In this document: positions 1 through 9,480 of the stretch, one piece after another
How the letters are laid out: each line of letters starts with the position of its first letter
Numbering within the stretch: position 1 is the stretch's first letter
Assembly (NCBI GenBank): GCA_937927625.1
Contig: CALBSD010000029.1
Coordinates: 1-61,145, forward strand
DNA: 61,145 nt
Source of the DNA: an uncultured Actinomycetes bacterium
Lineage (GTDB): Bacteria; Actinomycetota; Acidimicrobiia; Acidimicrobiales; Ilumatobacteraceae
Reading direction: 5' to 3'
Translations under genes and position numbers: made by a program
Notes under the pieces: generated by a model
What the model was told of the DNA's origin: nothing
Database searches by the model: none
Seen by the model: only the letters and a program-made list of their open reading frames with translations

Positions 1-941
1 ATCCAGCCAACGTCTGCGGTGCACCAGTAAATGTCTTTTTCTGGGTTGAGGTCGAACACGTACTTATGTGTGTACGTCACATGAGTGAGGTAGCCACCTG
101 TTGTGTGCATGATGCCCTTGGGCTTGCCAGTGGTGCCTGAGGTGTACAACAAGAACAACAACTGTTCCGAATCCATTGGTTCTGCTGGACATTCAGCATC
201 AGCCGTCGCCATGAGCTCGTGATACCAATGGTCACGACCGGCCTTCATCTCCACCGGGTTATTGCCGCGCTGTACAACAACAACGCTTGTGATTGTTGTT
301 GTGTTCTCTACTGCTTCATCAGCTTGTGGCTTCAGCGGGAACACTTCACCACGGCGGTAACCACCATCTGCGGTAATGAGAACTTTTGCTTCAGCATCGT
401 TGATGCGATCTGCAAGTGCTTGCGAAGAGAAGCCACCAAAGACAACAGAGTGAGCCGCGCCGATACGTGCACATGCGAGCATCGCAACTGCAGCCTCAAC
501 AATCATTGGCAAATAGATATTGACGCGATCGCCCGTCTGAACGCCAAGGCTCTTCAAGACATTCGCAAACTTCTGCACTTCGTCCAGCAGTTGTGAATAC
601 GTCACTGCACGCGAATCGCCGGGTTCACCTTCGAAATGAATTGCGACTTTGTCACCCTTGCCCGCAAGCACATGGCGATCAAGACAGTTATACGAAACAT
701 TGAGTTGACCACCCACGAACCACTTGCTGAACGGAAGCTCCCATTCACAGATGGTTTCCCATGGCTTCTGCCACGTAACGAGCTCCGCAGCCTGTCGAGC
801 CCAGAAGGATTCATAGTCCGCATTTGCTTCGTCATAGAGGTGAGTGCCAACAACAAGGGAGTTCTTCTTAAATGATTCGGACGGCGCAAATGTGCGCTTT
901 TCCCACTGAAGAGCATCGATGGTCTCGTGATTTTCGGTCAT
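1..941 (-). CDS. acs: Acetyl-CoA synthetase (AMP-forming), N-terminal part, cut by window edge
   Basis: Makes acetyl-CoA from acetate, ATP and CoA in the cytoplasm. The visible ~313 residues run from an ATG at 941 with a good Shine-Dalgarno (AGAGGGGG about 7 nt upstream) and leave the window still open. Family marks seen: the N-terminal WEKRTFAPSESF and SFWARQAAEL segments, SYNCLDRHV, the ARIGAAHSVVFGGF stretch and the AMP-binding P-loop YTSGTTGKPKGI. The last residues (YWCTADVGW) also match acetyl-CoA synthetases. The catalytic C-terminal domain with the acetylatable lysine lies outside the window. It is transcribed away from the EamA transporter gene. Propionyl-CoA or acetoacetyl-CoA synthetase is possible, but the N-terminus fits Acs best. 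Confidence 0.93.
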   Translation of the reverse strand, partial: MTENHETIDALQWEKRTFAPSESFKKNSLVVGTHLYDEANADYESFWARQAAELVTWQKPWETICEWELPFSKWFVGGQLNVSYNCLDRHVLAGKGDKVAIHFEGEPGDSRAVTYSQLLDEVQKFANVLKSLGVQTGDRVNIYLPMIVEAAVAMLACARIGAAHSVVFGGFSSQALADRINDAEAKVLITADGGYRRGEVFPLKPQADEAVENTTTITSVVVVQRGNNPVEMKAGRDHWYHELMATADAECPAEPMDSEQLLFLLYTSGTTGKPKGIMHTTGGYLTHVTYTHKYVFDLNPEKDIYWCTADVGW

Positions 942-1020
942 ATATGGCCCCCTCTAGACATAGAGAACACTAGTGAAAAGAAGCCTCGCCACCGTAGGGC
1001 GACCGACAAGACTGTCACCT

Positions 1021-1929
1021 ATGAATTCACCCATCTTGGGTCGCGATACCGACCAGCACTTTGGCCCCACCGAATGGGGCATGAGCGCCATGGTGGCGAT
1101 GTCCTGGGGTGCCTCTTTCCTCTTCATTGCAATTGCAATCGATCATGTGGCGACCGGAGTCGTGCCATTCGCCCGTCTCGCATTCGGAGCACTTGCACTT
1201 GCTTGCTTCCCCGCTGCACGAAAGAAGATTGACCGCAGCGACATCAAGCGTGTTGCCCTATTGGGTCTCGTTGCGATGACCGTTCCGTTTTATCTCTACC
1301 CACTTGCGGAACAATCGGTGTCGTCATCCATTACCGGAATGATCAACGGCTCTATCCCCATCACCACCGTGTTGGCCGCCGCCATTCTCACTCGACGTGC
1401 TCCATCAGGAAAGCGCATCGCCGCCGTATTGATTGGCTTCAGCGGCATCGCGTTAATTTCTTTTGGAAGCGTGGGCGATGGAAAAGGTGCATCGCTTCAT
1501 GGCGTTCTCTTTTTGTTAGGTGCAACCTGCTGTTATGCATTCACCAGCATCTTGTCCCGTGAGATGCAAGTGAAGTACGGAACTCTCACCGTGTTGTTGT
1601 GGCAAGAACTGTTTGCACTTCTGTTCTCATTACCGCTCAGCATTCCTGCATTGCTCAGCGATGACACACACTTTGCATGGCCAGCATTCTTTGCGCTGAT
1701 GGTGCTCGGCACTGTCGGAACAGGGTTTGCCTATGTCGTGTATGGCATGTTGATGGTGCGCGCCGGTGCAGTGCGCGGAGTGATTGGTGTGTTCTTCACT
1801 CCAATCGTTGCAACCATTCTCGGCCTGTTGTTCCGCGATGAATCCGTCACTCTTGTCTCGGTCATCGGAATGTGCATTGTGATCTGTGGGGCGTACTTAA
1901 CAAGTCGCCCCGACAAGATCACTGCTTAG
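1021..1929 (+). CDS. EamA/DMT-family transporter
   Basis: An integral membrane protein of the drug/metabolite transporter superfamily; substrate unknown. It has about ten hydrophobic segments in two EamA repeats: the first begins near WGASFLFIAIAIDHV, the second near GVLFLLGATCCYAFTSIL. A typical feature is the cytoplasmic ARKKIDRSD stretch between helices. I chose the ATG at 1021 because the family usually starts a few residues before the first helix. A GTG at 973 in the same frame would add 16 basic residues (MKRSLATVGRPTRL), and neither start has a convincing ribosome site. A TetR regulator follows 57 bp downstream in the same direction and may control it (inference). Confidence 0.85.
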   Translation: MNSPILGRDTDQHFGPTEWGMSAMVAMSWGASFLFIAIAIDHVATGVVPFARLAFGALALACFPAARKKIDRSDIKRVALLGLVAMTVPFYLYPLAEQSVSSSITGMINGSIPITTVLAAAILTRRAPSGKRIAAVLIGFSGIALISFGSVGDGKGASLHGVLFLLGATCCYAFTSILSREMQVKYGTLTVLLWQELFALLFSLPLSIPALLSDDTHFAWPAFFALMVLGTVGTGFAYVVYGMLMVRAGAVRGVIGVFFTPIVATILGLLFRDESVTLVSVIGMCIVICGAYLTSRPDKITA

Positions 1930-1973
1930 CCAACTAACCCTAAGAAATTTCGGCGTAAAAATTTTTCTTCCAA

Positions 1974-1979
1974 TACTCT
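1974..1979 (+). promoter_or_regulatory. Putative -10 element of leaderless tetR
   Basis: TACTCT lies 7 nt before the ATG at 1987, the geometry of actinobacterial leaderless promoters (TAnnnT, then transcription starting at the start codon). No Shine-Dalgarno is seen between it and the start. Confidence 0.45.
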
Positions 1980-1986
1980 GACTGCC

Positions 1987-2580
1987 ATGCCTATGAGTAG
2001 CCAGCCGACGAAGTCCGAGAGCGAAGCTGCGATTCTCAAAAGCGCCCGCCAAGAGATTGAAAAAGAAGGAATTCTTGGTCTCCGCGTTGCAGAAGTTGCG
2101 GCCAATGCAAATTGCTCAATTACGCAGATCTACCGATACTTCCGCGACAGAGATGGACTCCTCGCCCGCGTCCTCGGGGACATCTACGAAGAGGCCCTGT
2201 GTCAGGGTTACGAAACCTTCATGGCGCGGCTGAAGAAACTGCCTGTCATCACCATCGAAGACCTTGTGAAGATGCTGCCTACGCCGTCGCAATATGCCGC
2301 GATGGTGAACCAAGAACTTCGACTACAGATCCTTGCCGCTTCTGCGAAGAACGTGCCCCTCCGTCAGCGCCTTGAGGAAATCACACAAAACCATCTTCCC
2401 GATTGGGAATCAGGTTTGGATTACATCGAAGAAAACATGGCTCCTGGTGAAAACTTTGACCGACGGATGTTCACCATCATGTTGCTGGTGCAAACGATGT
2501 ACTACCGCACACTTCTTGGTGACAAGGGATTTACTGATGAGGAATACCAGCAGTTTCTTCGCGACAAGATGACGAAGTAA
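1987..2580 (+). CDS. TetR/AcrR-family transcriptional regulator
   Basis: A 197-residue DNA-binding regulator. The N-terminal helix-turn-helix domain (about residues 10-60) is clear: AAILKSARQEIEKEG, then GLRVAEVAANANCSITQIYRYF with the usual YRYFRDRDGLL end of the recognition helix. The remaining ~135 residues form the ligand-binding/dimerisation domain with no recognisable ligand class. It follows an EamA transporter in the same direction, a common exporter-regulator pairing, so the transporter or the divergent acs are possible targets (inference). The start at 1987 (or 1993, a second ATG) has no Shine-Dalgarno but has a TAnnnT element 7 nt upstream, which suggests leaderless mRNA. Confidence 0.88.
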   Translation: MPMSSQPTKSESEAAILKSARQEIEKEGILGLRVAEVAANANCSITQIYRYFRDRDGLLARVLGDIYEEALCQGYETFMARLKKLPVITIEDLVKMLPTPSQYAAMVNQELRLQILAASAKNVPLRQRLEEITQNHLPDWESGLDYIEENMAPGENFDRRMFTIMLLVQTMYYRTLLGDKGFTDEEYQQFLRDKMTK

Positions 2581-2599
2581 ATCTCCGTCGGCCAAGGGC

Positions 2600-3646
2600 T
2601 TAGTTATTCCACTGCAGAACCGTGAAATTGCCCAGGCCTGTGGGGTCCAGCAGTGCTTCCGATTCGCTGATACGACTGCGCATCTTCATCGCCGCCAAGG
2701 TCGGTGCCGCTGCTGATTCGGCCCATGCCTTGCGACCCTCTTCGACCAACTCATCTATCCCCCACAGTTGCAGGAATTGCGACTGGGTACGGGCAGCATC
2801 TGGTTCACGAACCGCGGCCAATTGATCAATACAGACCTGCGTCGTGATGTCCTGTTCTCCGGCATCCCGCAGATAGTGCGTGCCGCGTTGCTGGCCTACA
2901 TATGTTCGTAACCATTCACGCCATGGCATCGATGCAACCTCTGCAGTGAGAGGTGTGCAGTAATCAAAGGTAATCAAAGAACCATGCTGCAAACGCGTAA
3001 GTGCATCGGTCAACCATGCAACGGCTTCTGTATGCACCGGAGCACGTGAACCATGAGGAACTCGTGATGGCAAACATGCTGGCACTTCAGCGGTGCGAAG
3101 AATTTCGGCGAATCCATCACCTTGTTCGATGATGTGCGACTGACGCCAACCATCATCAAAGACCCACAGTTCAAATGGAAGATTGTCGAACAATTCATTA
3201 GCGATGATGACACCGTGCTCAATGACCGGTGGCATCACATTGGTACTGGTGATTCCCTCGGGGTGAGATGCACGCTGCGATGCAGACACTTCCACTGCAA
3301 CGTATGTTCCGTGCTCGAGACACCGCGGTTGCGCAGCAAGTATCGAACGTGCCAATGTCCCTGGCCCCGCACCTACTTCAACAATTGTGAAGTTCTCAGG
3401 TGATCCCAGCTTGGTCCAAACATTGTCGATTGCGTTCGCTACAACAAGTCCGAACAGCGGGCCTACTTCTGGTGAAGTAAGGAAATCTCCACGACGTCCA
3501 GCGCGACCGCTTCCTGAATAGAAACCACCCTCGCCATACAACGCAAGTTGCATGAACTGAGAGAACGGAATGGAACCGCCCGCCGCAGCAATCGCTGCGC
3601 GAAGAGAATTACTTGCCGAAGGCACCGGTGAGACCGGCGATGTCAC
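2600..3646 (-). CDS. MidA/NDUFAF7-type SAM-dependent methyltransferase at the end of the 11-subunit nuo operon
   Basis: A COG1565-type class I methyltransferase of ~348 residues. In mitochondria this family (MidA/NDUFAF7) dimethylates an arginine of the NuoD homologue NDUFS2 and is needed for complex I assembly. Seen here: the N-terminal IPFSQFMQLALYGEGGFYSG block, GDFLTSPEVGPLFG, the SAM-binding motif VEVGAGPGTLARSIL, and IIANELFDNLPFEL, all in family order. The gene overlaps the end of nuoN by 38 bp, so it is translationally linked to the operon. The listed start is a GTG at 3646; a later start inside the overlap is possible. Substrate here is inference, but NuoD of the same operon keeps the target-equivalent arginine. 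Confidence 0.88.
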   Translation of the reverse strand: MTSPVSPVPSASNSLRAAIAAAGGSIPFSQFMQLALYGEGGFYSGSGRAGRRGDFLTSPEVGPLFGLVVANAIDNVWTKLGSPENFTIVEVGAGPGTLARSILAAQPRCLEHGTYVAVEVSASQRASHPEGITSTNVMPPVIEHGVIIANELFDNLPFELWVFDDGWRQSHIIEQGDGFAEILRTAEVPACLPSRVPHGSRAPVHTEAVAWLTDALTRLQHGSLITFDYCTPLTAEVASMPWREWLRTYVGQQRGTHYLRDAGEQDITTQVCIDQLAAVREPDAARTQSQFLQLWGIDELVEEGRKAWAESAAAPTLAAMKMRSRISESEALLDPTGLGNFTVLQWNN

Positions 3647-5114
3647 CGAAGTGCAACACGATTCCTGGGAGTGTTCCCAAGAGCAATGTGGAACCTGCGG
3701 TGATGAGAAGTGCGACCTTCAATGAAGCAAAGACTGGTACGGGCGATGTGTCACCGTCGAGGACTGGCTTCATCCACATTTCGCGGAGAATCTTTCCGTA
3801 GTAACCAAAGGCCACTGCAGAGTTGATACCACCAATAATGGCGAGCACGTAAGACCATGTTGTTCCGGCAGAGACAAGCGCGTGGAACGCGGTGAACTTA
3901 CCGAACCAACCACCGAATGGAGGGATACCAGCAAGTGACGCCATGAACATTGTCATCAGAGTTGCAAGACCAGGTGCGTACGAGAACAAACCACCGTACG
4001 AAGAAATCTCTCCGCTACGTGTCTTACGTGCAACGGCCATCACGATGGCGAACACACCGAGGTTGGTTGCTGCGTACACCAAGAGGTAGGTAACAACAGA
4101 GCGCAATGCCAAGTTTTCAGCTCCGTTAACCCCTGCGACTGCGAGCGGCATGAGGATAAAGCCACCCTGCGCCACTGATGAGTAGGCCAACATACGAACG
4201 ATGTTGGTTTGCTTGAGAGCAAGGAAGTTGCCGACAGTCATCGTGAGCGCAGAGAGAATCCAGAACACCGGCTGCCACACCTCGTGCGAACCGGGGAAAG
4301 CAACGAGTACAACGGTGACGAGTGCAACGAAACCAGCTGCCTTTGAGGCAACAGAGAGGAATGCAGTCACTGGCGTTGGCGCACCTTGGTAAGTATCGGG
4401 TGCCCATGTATGGAAGGGAACTGCCGACACCTTAAAGGCAAATCCAACAACGATGAAGAACACAGCAAGTGCGCGCAATGACGTGAGATCAGAGCCGAGG
4501 TACTGAGCGATTTCGACCAACTTAGTTGAACCCGTGATGCCGTACAACAACGACATGCCGTAAAGCATGAGAGCTGATGCAAACACACCGAGCAGGTAGT
4601 ACTTGATACCGGCTTCATTGCTGCGAAGGTCGCGCTTGCGCCATGCGGCCATCATGTAGGCAGGGATGGAGAGCAATTCAAGCGATACAAAGATGGAGAC
4701 CATGTCACGACTGGAAGCCATCATCACCATGCCCAAGAGGCTGGTGAGCAACAAGAACCAGTATTCACCTTGGTAGTACTCACCTTCACGCAAGTGATCT
4801 GCAGTGAGCAACACGACGACGTAACCAGCAAGAAGGAACAAGCCCTTCATCACAAGGCTGAAGTCATCCACCATGTAACGGCCATCAAACAAACTGCGCA
4901 CACCTTGGTCGCTGAGAGCGAGAGTGAGCACAGGGATAAAAGCGCCCAAGACAGTGAACGATGCAAGTGGAGTTAACACCCACTTCTTCGCTTCTGACAA
5001 GAAGAGGTCAAGGAGAAGGAGCAGCACGATGCCACCCCCGAGAATGATCTCGGGAGCCAGCGCGTGGTAATCGATTGACGGCGAAGTCCACGCCGTGGCC
5101 AGTGCGCTCAACAC
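3609..5114 (-). CDS. nuoN: NADH-quinone oxidoreductase subunit N (11-subunit complex I)
   Basis: A proton-pumping antiporter-like membrane subunit, 501 residues, near the family's usual ~480-500. The helix-5 glutamate is present (FVSLELLSIPAYMMAAW), and the central lysine regions follow (KVSAVPFHTWAPDTYQGAPT). About 14 hydrophobic segments are visible. GTG start, with GGAGG 7 nt upstream placed inside the end of nuoM; 3 bp separate it from nuoM. It is the last nuo gene of the first cluster and overlaps the methyltransferase gene. The operon contains no nuoE, F or G. Confidence 0.96.
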   Translation of the reverse strand: MLSALATAWTSPSIDYHALAPEIILGGGIVLLLLLDLFLSEAKKWVLTPLASFTVLGAFIPVLTLALSDQGVRSLFDGRYMVDDFSLVMKGLFLLAGYVVVLLTADHLREGEYYQGEYWFLLLTSLLGMVMMASSRDMVSIFVSLELLSIPAYMMAAWRKRDLRSNEAGIKYYLLGVFASALMLYGMSLLYGITGSTKLVEIAQYLGSDLTSLRALAVFFIVVGFAFKVSAVPFHTWAPDTYQGAPTPVTAFLSVASKAAGFVALVTVVLVAFPGSHEVWQPVFWILSALTMTVGNFLALKQTNIVRMLAYSSVAQGGFILMPLAVAGVNGAENLALRSVVTYLLVYAATNLGVFAIVMAVARKTRSGEISSYGGLFSYAPGLATLMTMFMASLAGIPPFGGWFGKFTAFHALVSAGTTWSYVLAIIGGINSAVAFGYYGKILREMWMKPVLDGDTSPVPVFASLKVALLITAGSTLLLGTLPGIVLHFGDIAGLTGAFGK

Positions 5115-5117
5115 AGG

Positions 5118-6656
5118 TCAGCCTCCGAAAGCCTTGAGGGTCACGCCCACTGCTGGGTCGAGAACCTTGAACATCAGTTGTGGGTAGACACCGAAGACAA
5201 CAATTGCGATCAGCAATGGTGTCCATGCCATCCACTCAAACTTGTTGACGTCATGGATGTCTTCATCGTGACCATGGCCAGCTGCGAACTCTGCTGTTGG
5301 CTCACCAAATGCGGTGCGCTGGTAGAGCCAGAGGAGGTAACCAGCAGCGAAGACGGTGCCGATTGCAGCAACAACCATGAAGACACGGAAGACCTGAACG
5401 TTGAGACCTGCTGCAGGCTGGTATGCCGACATGATTGCTGGGAATTCACCCCAGAAACCGGCGAGGCCTGGAAGACCAAGTGAAGCCATTGCACAGAAGC
5501 CAAGAATCCAGCCGAGCTTTGGCATCTGCACCAACATGCCCGAAAGACGCTTGATTTCAAGTGTGTGGTAACGCTCTTTTACAGAACCTGCCACGAAGAA
5601 CAACATGCCAGTGATGAGACCGTGTGCCACCATTCCGAACATCGCAGCGTTCATACCGAACGATGTGAGTGTTGAAATGCCGAGCATGACGTAACCCATG
5701 TGAGCAACAGATGAGAACGCGATCAGGCGCTTCATGTCTGTCTGTGCGAGACATCCGAGAGCACCGTAAATGATGCCGATGACTGCAAGAAGACCAATCC
5801 ATGGAGCCCACTCACGAGCGGCTGCAGGAAGAATTGGAATTGCGATACGAACGAAACCGTACGTACCAAGCTTCAACAAGATGGCAGCCAAGATGACTGA
5901 GCCTTGTGTTGGTGCTTGGGTGTGCGCATCAGGCAACCAGGTGTGGAATGGGAACATCGGAACCTTGACGGCGAATCCGACGAACATTCCGGCGAAGATC
6001 CAAATCTGAATGTTCTTTGCGATAGCGCCACCGTGCTCAATGAGGTACGGGATGGAGAAGCTCTCTGCGCCTGTCTTGAAGAACAATGCGAGGAAGGCAA
6101 CCAGCATGAGTGCCGAACCGAACATTGTGTAGAGGAAGAACTTGAGCGATGCGTACTGACGGTTCTCGCCACCCCAGACACCGATCATGAAGTACATCGG
6201 CAACAACACGAGTTCGAAGAACACGAAGAAGAGGATGAGGTCACGTGCGATGAATGTTCCGGCCATTCCTGTCTGGAGAACCAGCATGAGGATGAAGAAC
6301 GCCTTTGCATTGCCTGGCGATGGAACGTGGTTCCAGCTGTAAATCATCACGAGCAACGTGATGACCATCGAGAGGAAGTACAAGGGCAAGCTGATGCCGT
6401 CGAGTCCGATGTAATACGTGGACTTGATGACTGAAATCCAGTCATGCTGTGCCACGAACTGCATCTCGCCGGCTTTACCGAAGTTGAACTGCGTTAACGT
6501 GTAAATGCCGACCAACAACGTTGCTGCTGCTGTGCCGATGGCGACTGCCTTCGACAATGCCTCGTCTGCTTTCGGAATGAAGAGCATGATGAGGACACCA
6601 ACAAGCGGCAAGAACGTGCCGACTGTCAGTACCCAATTGTGGTCGCTGAGTTCCAT
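5118..6656 (-). CDS. nuoM: NADH-quinone oxidoreductase subunit M (11-subunit complex I)
   Basis: The second antiporter-like pump subunit, 512 residues, of normal length. The helix-5 motif FFVFFELVLLPMYFMIGVWG carries the key glutamate. The channel motif KVPMFPFHTWLPDAHTQAPT and the DMKRLIAFSSVAHMGYV region around the helix-8 lysine are both present. It acts in the membrane arm between NuoN and NuoL. It sits between nuoL (14 bp upstream) and nuoN (3 bp downstream). Nothing is truncated or missing. Confidence 0.96.
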   Translation of the reverse strand: MELSDHNWVLTVGTFLPLVGVLIMLFIPKADEALSKAVAIGTAAATLLVGIYTLTQFNFGKAGEMQFVAQHDWISVIKSTYYIGLDGISLPLYFLSMVITLLVMIYSWNHVPSPGNAKAFFILMLVLQTGMAGTFIARDLILFFVFFELVLLPMYFMIGVWGGENRQYASLKFFLYTMFGSALMLVAFLALFFKTGAESFSIPYLIEHGGAIAKNIQIWIFAGMFVGFAVKVPMFPFHTWLPDAHTQAPTQGSVILAAILLKLGTYGFVRIAIPILPAAAREWAPWIGLLAVIGIIYGALGCLAQTDMKRLIAFSSVAHMGYVMLGISTLTSFGMNAAMFGMVAHGLITGMLFFVAGSVKERYHTLEIKRLSGMLVQMPKLGWILGFCAMASLGLPGLAGFWGEFPAIMSAYQPAAGLNVQVFRVFMVVAAIGTVFAAGYLLWLYQRTAFGEPTAEFAAGHGHDEDIHDVNKFEWMAWTPLLIAIVVFGVYPQLMFKVLDPAVGVTLKAFGG

Positions 6657-6670
6657 GCTGAGTAGCTCCC

Positions 6671-9175
6671 TTAGAAGTTAATGATGACGAGTACGAGTGC
6701 ACCGATGGCGGCAGCGCCGAACAACAATGCACCGTATTGGTTGACTTTTCCGGACTGAACAGGTTGCAATGCACCACCAGCGTTTTCAGCTGTTGTACCT
6801 GCGCCGTTCACCGCTCCGTCGACCAGCTTTTGGTCGACATTGCGGTAGACCCAACCGGCAACCTTCTTGGTGCAGATACCTGCGCCATTCACGATGCCGT
6901 CGAGGACGTTCTGATTAAACCAATACGCACCGCGAGCAATTGGATGCGCGATGGATCGGACAATGATCTTTTCGTAGAGAGTGTCGAGGAAGTACTTGTT
7001 CTCAAGGAACGAGTAACCAGCACCCAAAAGCTTGTTGCGCTTTGTGAGGCCAACAAGGTTCTTGTTCTTGCGTTCGTACAACTGCACACACAGCAACCAG
7101 CTGAGAAGCATGCCGGCGAACACGATGAGCATCGACATTGCAGCCTTTGACCACTTGAACGGTGCATGGTGCAACTGCGGTGCGTAGCAAACACCAGTTT
7201 CTGGAGTTTCGGTGCCGCATGGTGACTCGTGAACTGCTTCACCTTCAGCACCTACCACAGCAGACTTTGCGTCATTCATTGCCACAGGCTCTTCACCTGC
7301 CGCAACAGGCTCTTCAGAAACAACTTCACCATCTACTGGGACAACTGAATCATTCGATACAGCTTCGTCTGCAGGAATTGTGGTGTCGGTTGATTCGCTG
7401 ACGATGCGAGCTTCACCTGCGCCACCAGTTGGTGTTGCGACATCTGTGATGGCCACTACTTCAGCGCGTGGCTCAACCCACTTCTTGAAGTTCTCCCACT
7501 TTTCGCCGAACGGAGCGGCATTCAGGAAGCCGGAGCCAATTGCGAGAGTTGCCAAAATGATGAGCGGAATCGTGATGATTCGACCTGACTCACGCGGTCC
7601 GTGTGAACCGTGATCATCATGCGCATCGTGCGAGTCATGTGCATCATGGCCATGATCGTCGTGACCGTGATCGTCATGAGCTGCATGTGCATCGTGACCA
7701 TGCTCTTCTTCGTGATGTTCACCAGCAGCTGCACCGCGTGGCTCACCAAAGAATGTGAGGTAGGTCGCGCGCGTCATGTACGCAGCGGTGAGGAATGCAC
7801 CGGACAAACCGATGATCATGAAGAACGTGTAACCGTTGTGGCCCACGTTGTCGATGATTTCGTCCTTCGAGAAGAAACCAGAGAATGGGAACACGCCACA
7901 CAATGCGAGTGTGGAGATGATCCATGTCGAGAACGTGATGGGCATGAACTTGCGAAGACCACCCATGTCCTTCTTCATGTCGAACGAGTGATGTGAAGCG
8001 CTGTGGCTAATGGAGCCAGCGCCAAGGAACAAACAAGCCTTGAAGAATGCGTGAGTGAAGATGTGGAAGACAGCTGGCAACCAAGCACCAGCGCCAAGGC
8101 CCATCATCATGTAACCCAACTGCGAAACGGTTGAGTACGCGAGCACCTTCTTAATGTCGGTCTGCACGAACGCCAAAGCCGCAGCGATAACGATGGTGAC
8201 GCCACCAATAAGAACGATGAAGTTCAAATTGGTTCCCATGATGTTCATTCCCTTGAAGAACACTGGGTAGAGACGAGCGACCAAGAAGACACCGGCAACA
8301 ACCATGGTGGATGAGTGCAAGAGCGAGCTAACAGGTGTTGGACCAGCCATTGCGTCTGGCAACCAGGTGTGCAGTGGGAACTGGCCCGACTTGCCGATGC
8401 AAGCGATGAACAACGCAACGGCACCGACAGTGATGGCTGCGTGTCCGGGGTGACCAGACAATGCCCATGCGGACAAACCGCGAATGCTGAAACCAGAAAC
8501 ACCGAGTGTCTTCTGTGTCCAGTCGTTAGCGGAGAAGAACAAAACAGATGTTCCGACGAGAAGTCCGATGTCACCAGTACGTGTGGTGAAGAACGCCTTC
8601 AAAGCTGCGCGGCTGTTTGCGCCTTCTTCCCACCAGTGACCGATGAGCATGAAAGAGCACAGACCCATGATTTCCCATCCGAGGATGAGTTGGATCATGT
8701 TCTCTGCAACAACCATGTTGAGCATGCCTGCCGAGAACAAAGTGAGCGATGCGAAGAAATGCGTGTAGCGGCGGTCGCCATGCAAGTACTCGGTGGAGTA
8801 GATCTGCACCAAAGACGAGATGAACGCAACAACACACAAAATGGTGATGGAGAGTCCGTCGATGTGCTGACCGATTCCGAATGAGAAACCGTTGTTCTGC
8901 CACCATGTCCAGGTCTTAATGACTGGCTTGATGTAGGCCTCTTCAGGTGCACCGTTAACGCGCTGGATCCACTGGTACGCAGCACCAGCGGACATTGCCA
9001 ATGCTCCGAACATGGAAAGGATGCCGAATTCGGAACCCTTCTTCGGCATCTTCTTGCCGAAGAAAATGATGAGTGCGAAAGCAATCGCTGGAATCAGCGG
9101 AATGATGTACGCGTGCTCGAGGAACCAACCGGACTTCAAGACGACCTCGGTGGCTTCAGTAACTGCAGAGAACAT
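6671..9175 (-). CDS. nuoL: NADH-quinone oxidoreductase subunit L, enlarged, with His-rich and acidic inserts (11-subunit complex I)
   Basis: The distal proton-pumping subunit with the lateral helix. At 834 residues it is about 200 longer than the copy in the second cluster (636). Core motifs are intact: LILGWEIMGLCSFMLIGHWW (helix-5 glutamate), GKSGQFPLHTWLPDAM and DIKKVLAYSTVSQLGYMM. Two insertions explain the size: residues ~486-526 hold 15 histidines among Asp, Gly and Ala, and residues ~566-670 form an acidic, Val/Glu/Ala-rich loop with two cysteines (C653, C663). One hydrophobic helix (~532-550) separates them, so they probably lie on opposite membrane faces. The C-terminal long-helix segment follows. 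No frameshift is seen. Confidence 0.95.
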   Translation of the reverse strand: MFSAVTEATEVVLKSGWFLEHAYIIPLIPAIAFALIIFFGKKMPKKGSEFGILSMFGALAMSAGAAYQWIQRVNGAPEEAYIKPVIKTWTWWQNNGFSFGIGQHIDGLSITILCVVAFISSLVQIYSTEYLHGDRRYTHFFASLTLFSAGMLNMVVAENMIQLILGWEIMGLCSFMLIGHWWEEGANSRAALKAFFTTRTGDIGLLVGTSVLFFSANDWTQKTLGVSGFSIRGLSAWALSGHPGHAAITVGAVALFIACIGKSGQFPLHTWLPDAMAGPTPVSSLLHSSTMVVAGVFLVARLYPVFFKGMNIMGTNLNFIVLIGGVTIVIAAALAFVQTDIKKVLAYSTVSQLGYMMMGLGAGAWLPAVFHIFTHAFFKACLFLGAGSISHSASHHSFDMKKDMGGLRKFMPITFSTWIISTLALCGVFPFSGFFSKDEIIDNVGHNGYTFFMIIGLSGAFLTAAYMTRATYLTFFGEPRGAAAGEHHEEEHGHDAHAAHDDHGHDDHGHDAHDSHDAHDDHGSHGPRESGRIITIPLIILATLAIGSGFLNAAPFGEKWENFKKWVEPRAEVVAITDVATPTGGAGEARIVSESTDTTIPADEAVSNDSVVPVDGEVVSEEPVAAGEEPVAMNDAKSAVVGAEGEAVHESPCGTETPETGVCYAPQLHHAPFKWSKAAMSMLIVFAGMLLSWLLCVQLYERKNKNLVGLTKRNKLLGAGYSFLENKYFLDTLYEKIIVRSIAHPIARGAYWFNQNVLDGIVNGAGICTKKVAGWVYRNVDQKLVDGAVNGAGTTAENAGGALQPVQSGKVNQYGALLFGAAAIGALVLVIINF

Positions 9176-9178
9176 GGA

Positions 9179-9478
9179 TTAGCCCTTCATCTCTGAGAGT
9201 TCGTCGAGGCCAACGGAACGACGGTTGCGGTACATGAGCAACACCATTGCGAGGCCAACGCCGACTTCGGCGGCAGCAACAGCAATGACGTAGAGAGCAA
9301 ACGTGTGTCCGTCAACGGAGTTGTTACGCAACGAGAACGCCAACAAGTTGATGTTGACGGAGTTGAGAATGAGCTCGATGGACATGAGAACAAGCACAGC
9401 GTTCTTGCGAACGATGACGCCATAAACGCCGATGCAGAACAGAACTGCACCAAGCATGAGGAACTCGTTGAGCAACAT
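9179..9478 (-). CDS. nuoK: NADH-quinone oxidoreductase subunit K (11-subunit complex I)
   Basis: A small three-helix membrane subunit of 99 residues, the normal size. It shows the conserved helix-2 glutamate in MSIELILNSVNINLLAFS and the following glutamate in AAAEVGVGLAMVLLMYRNR, both part of the E-channel proton path. It begins 2 bp after nuoJ and ends 3 bp before nuoL, as in canonical nuoJKL blocks. Confidence 0.96.
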   Translation of the reverse strand: MLLNEFLMLGAVLFCIGVYGVIVRKNAVLVLMSIELILNSVNINLLAFSLRNNSVDGHTFALYVIAVAAAEVGVGLAMVLLMYRNRRSVGLDELSEMKG

Positions 9479-9480
9479 GG

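Noticed and set aside
7595..7720. His-rich NuoL segment as a frameshift or misassembly
   Set aside because: The frame stays open on both sides, with correct NuoL helices before and after and a milder His segment in the paralogue.
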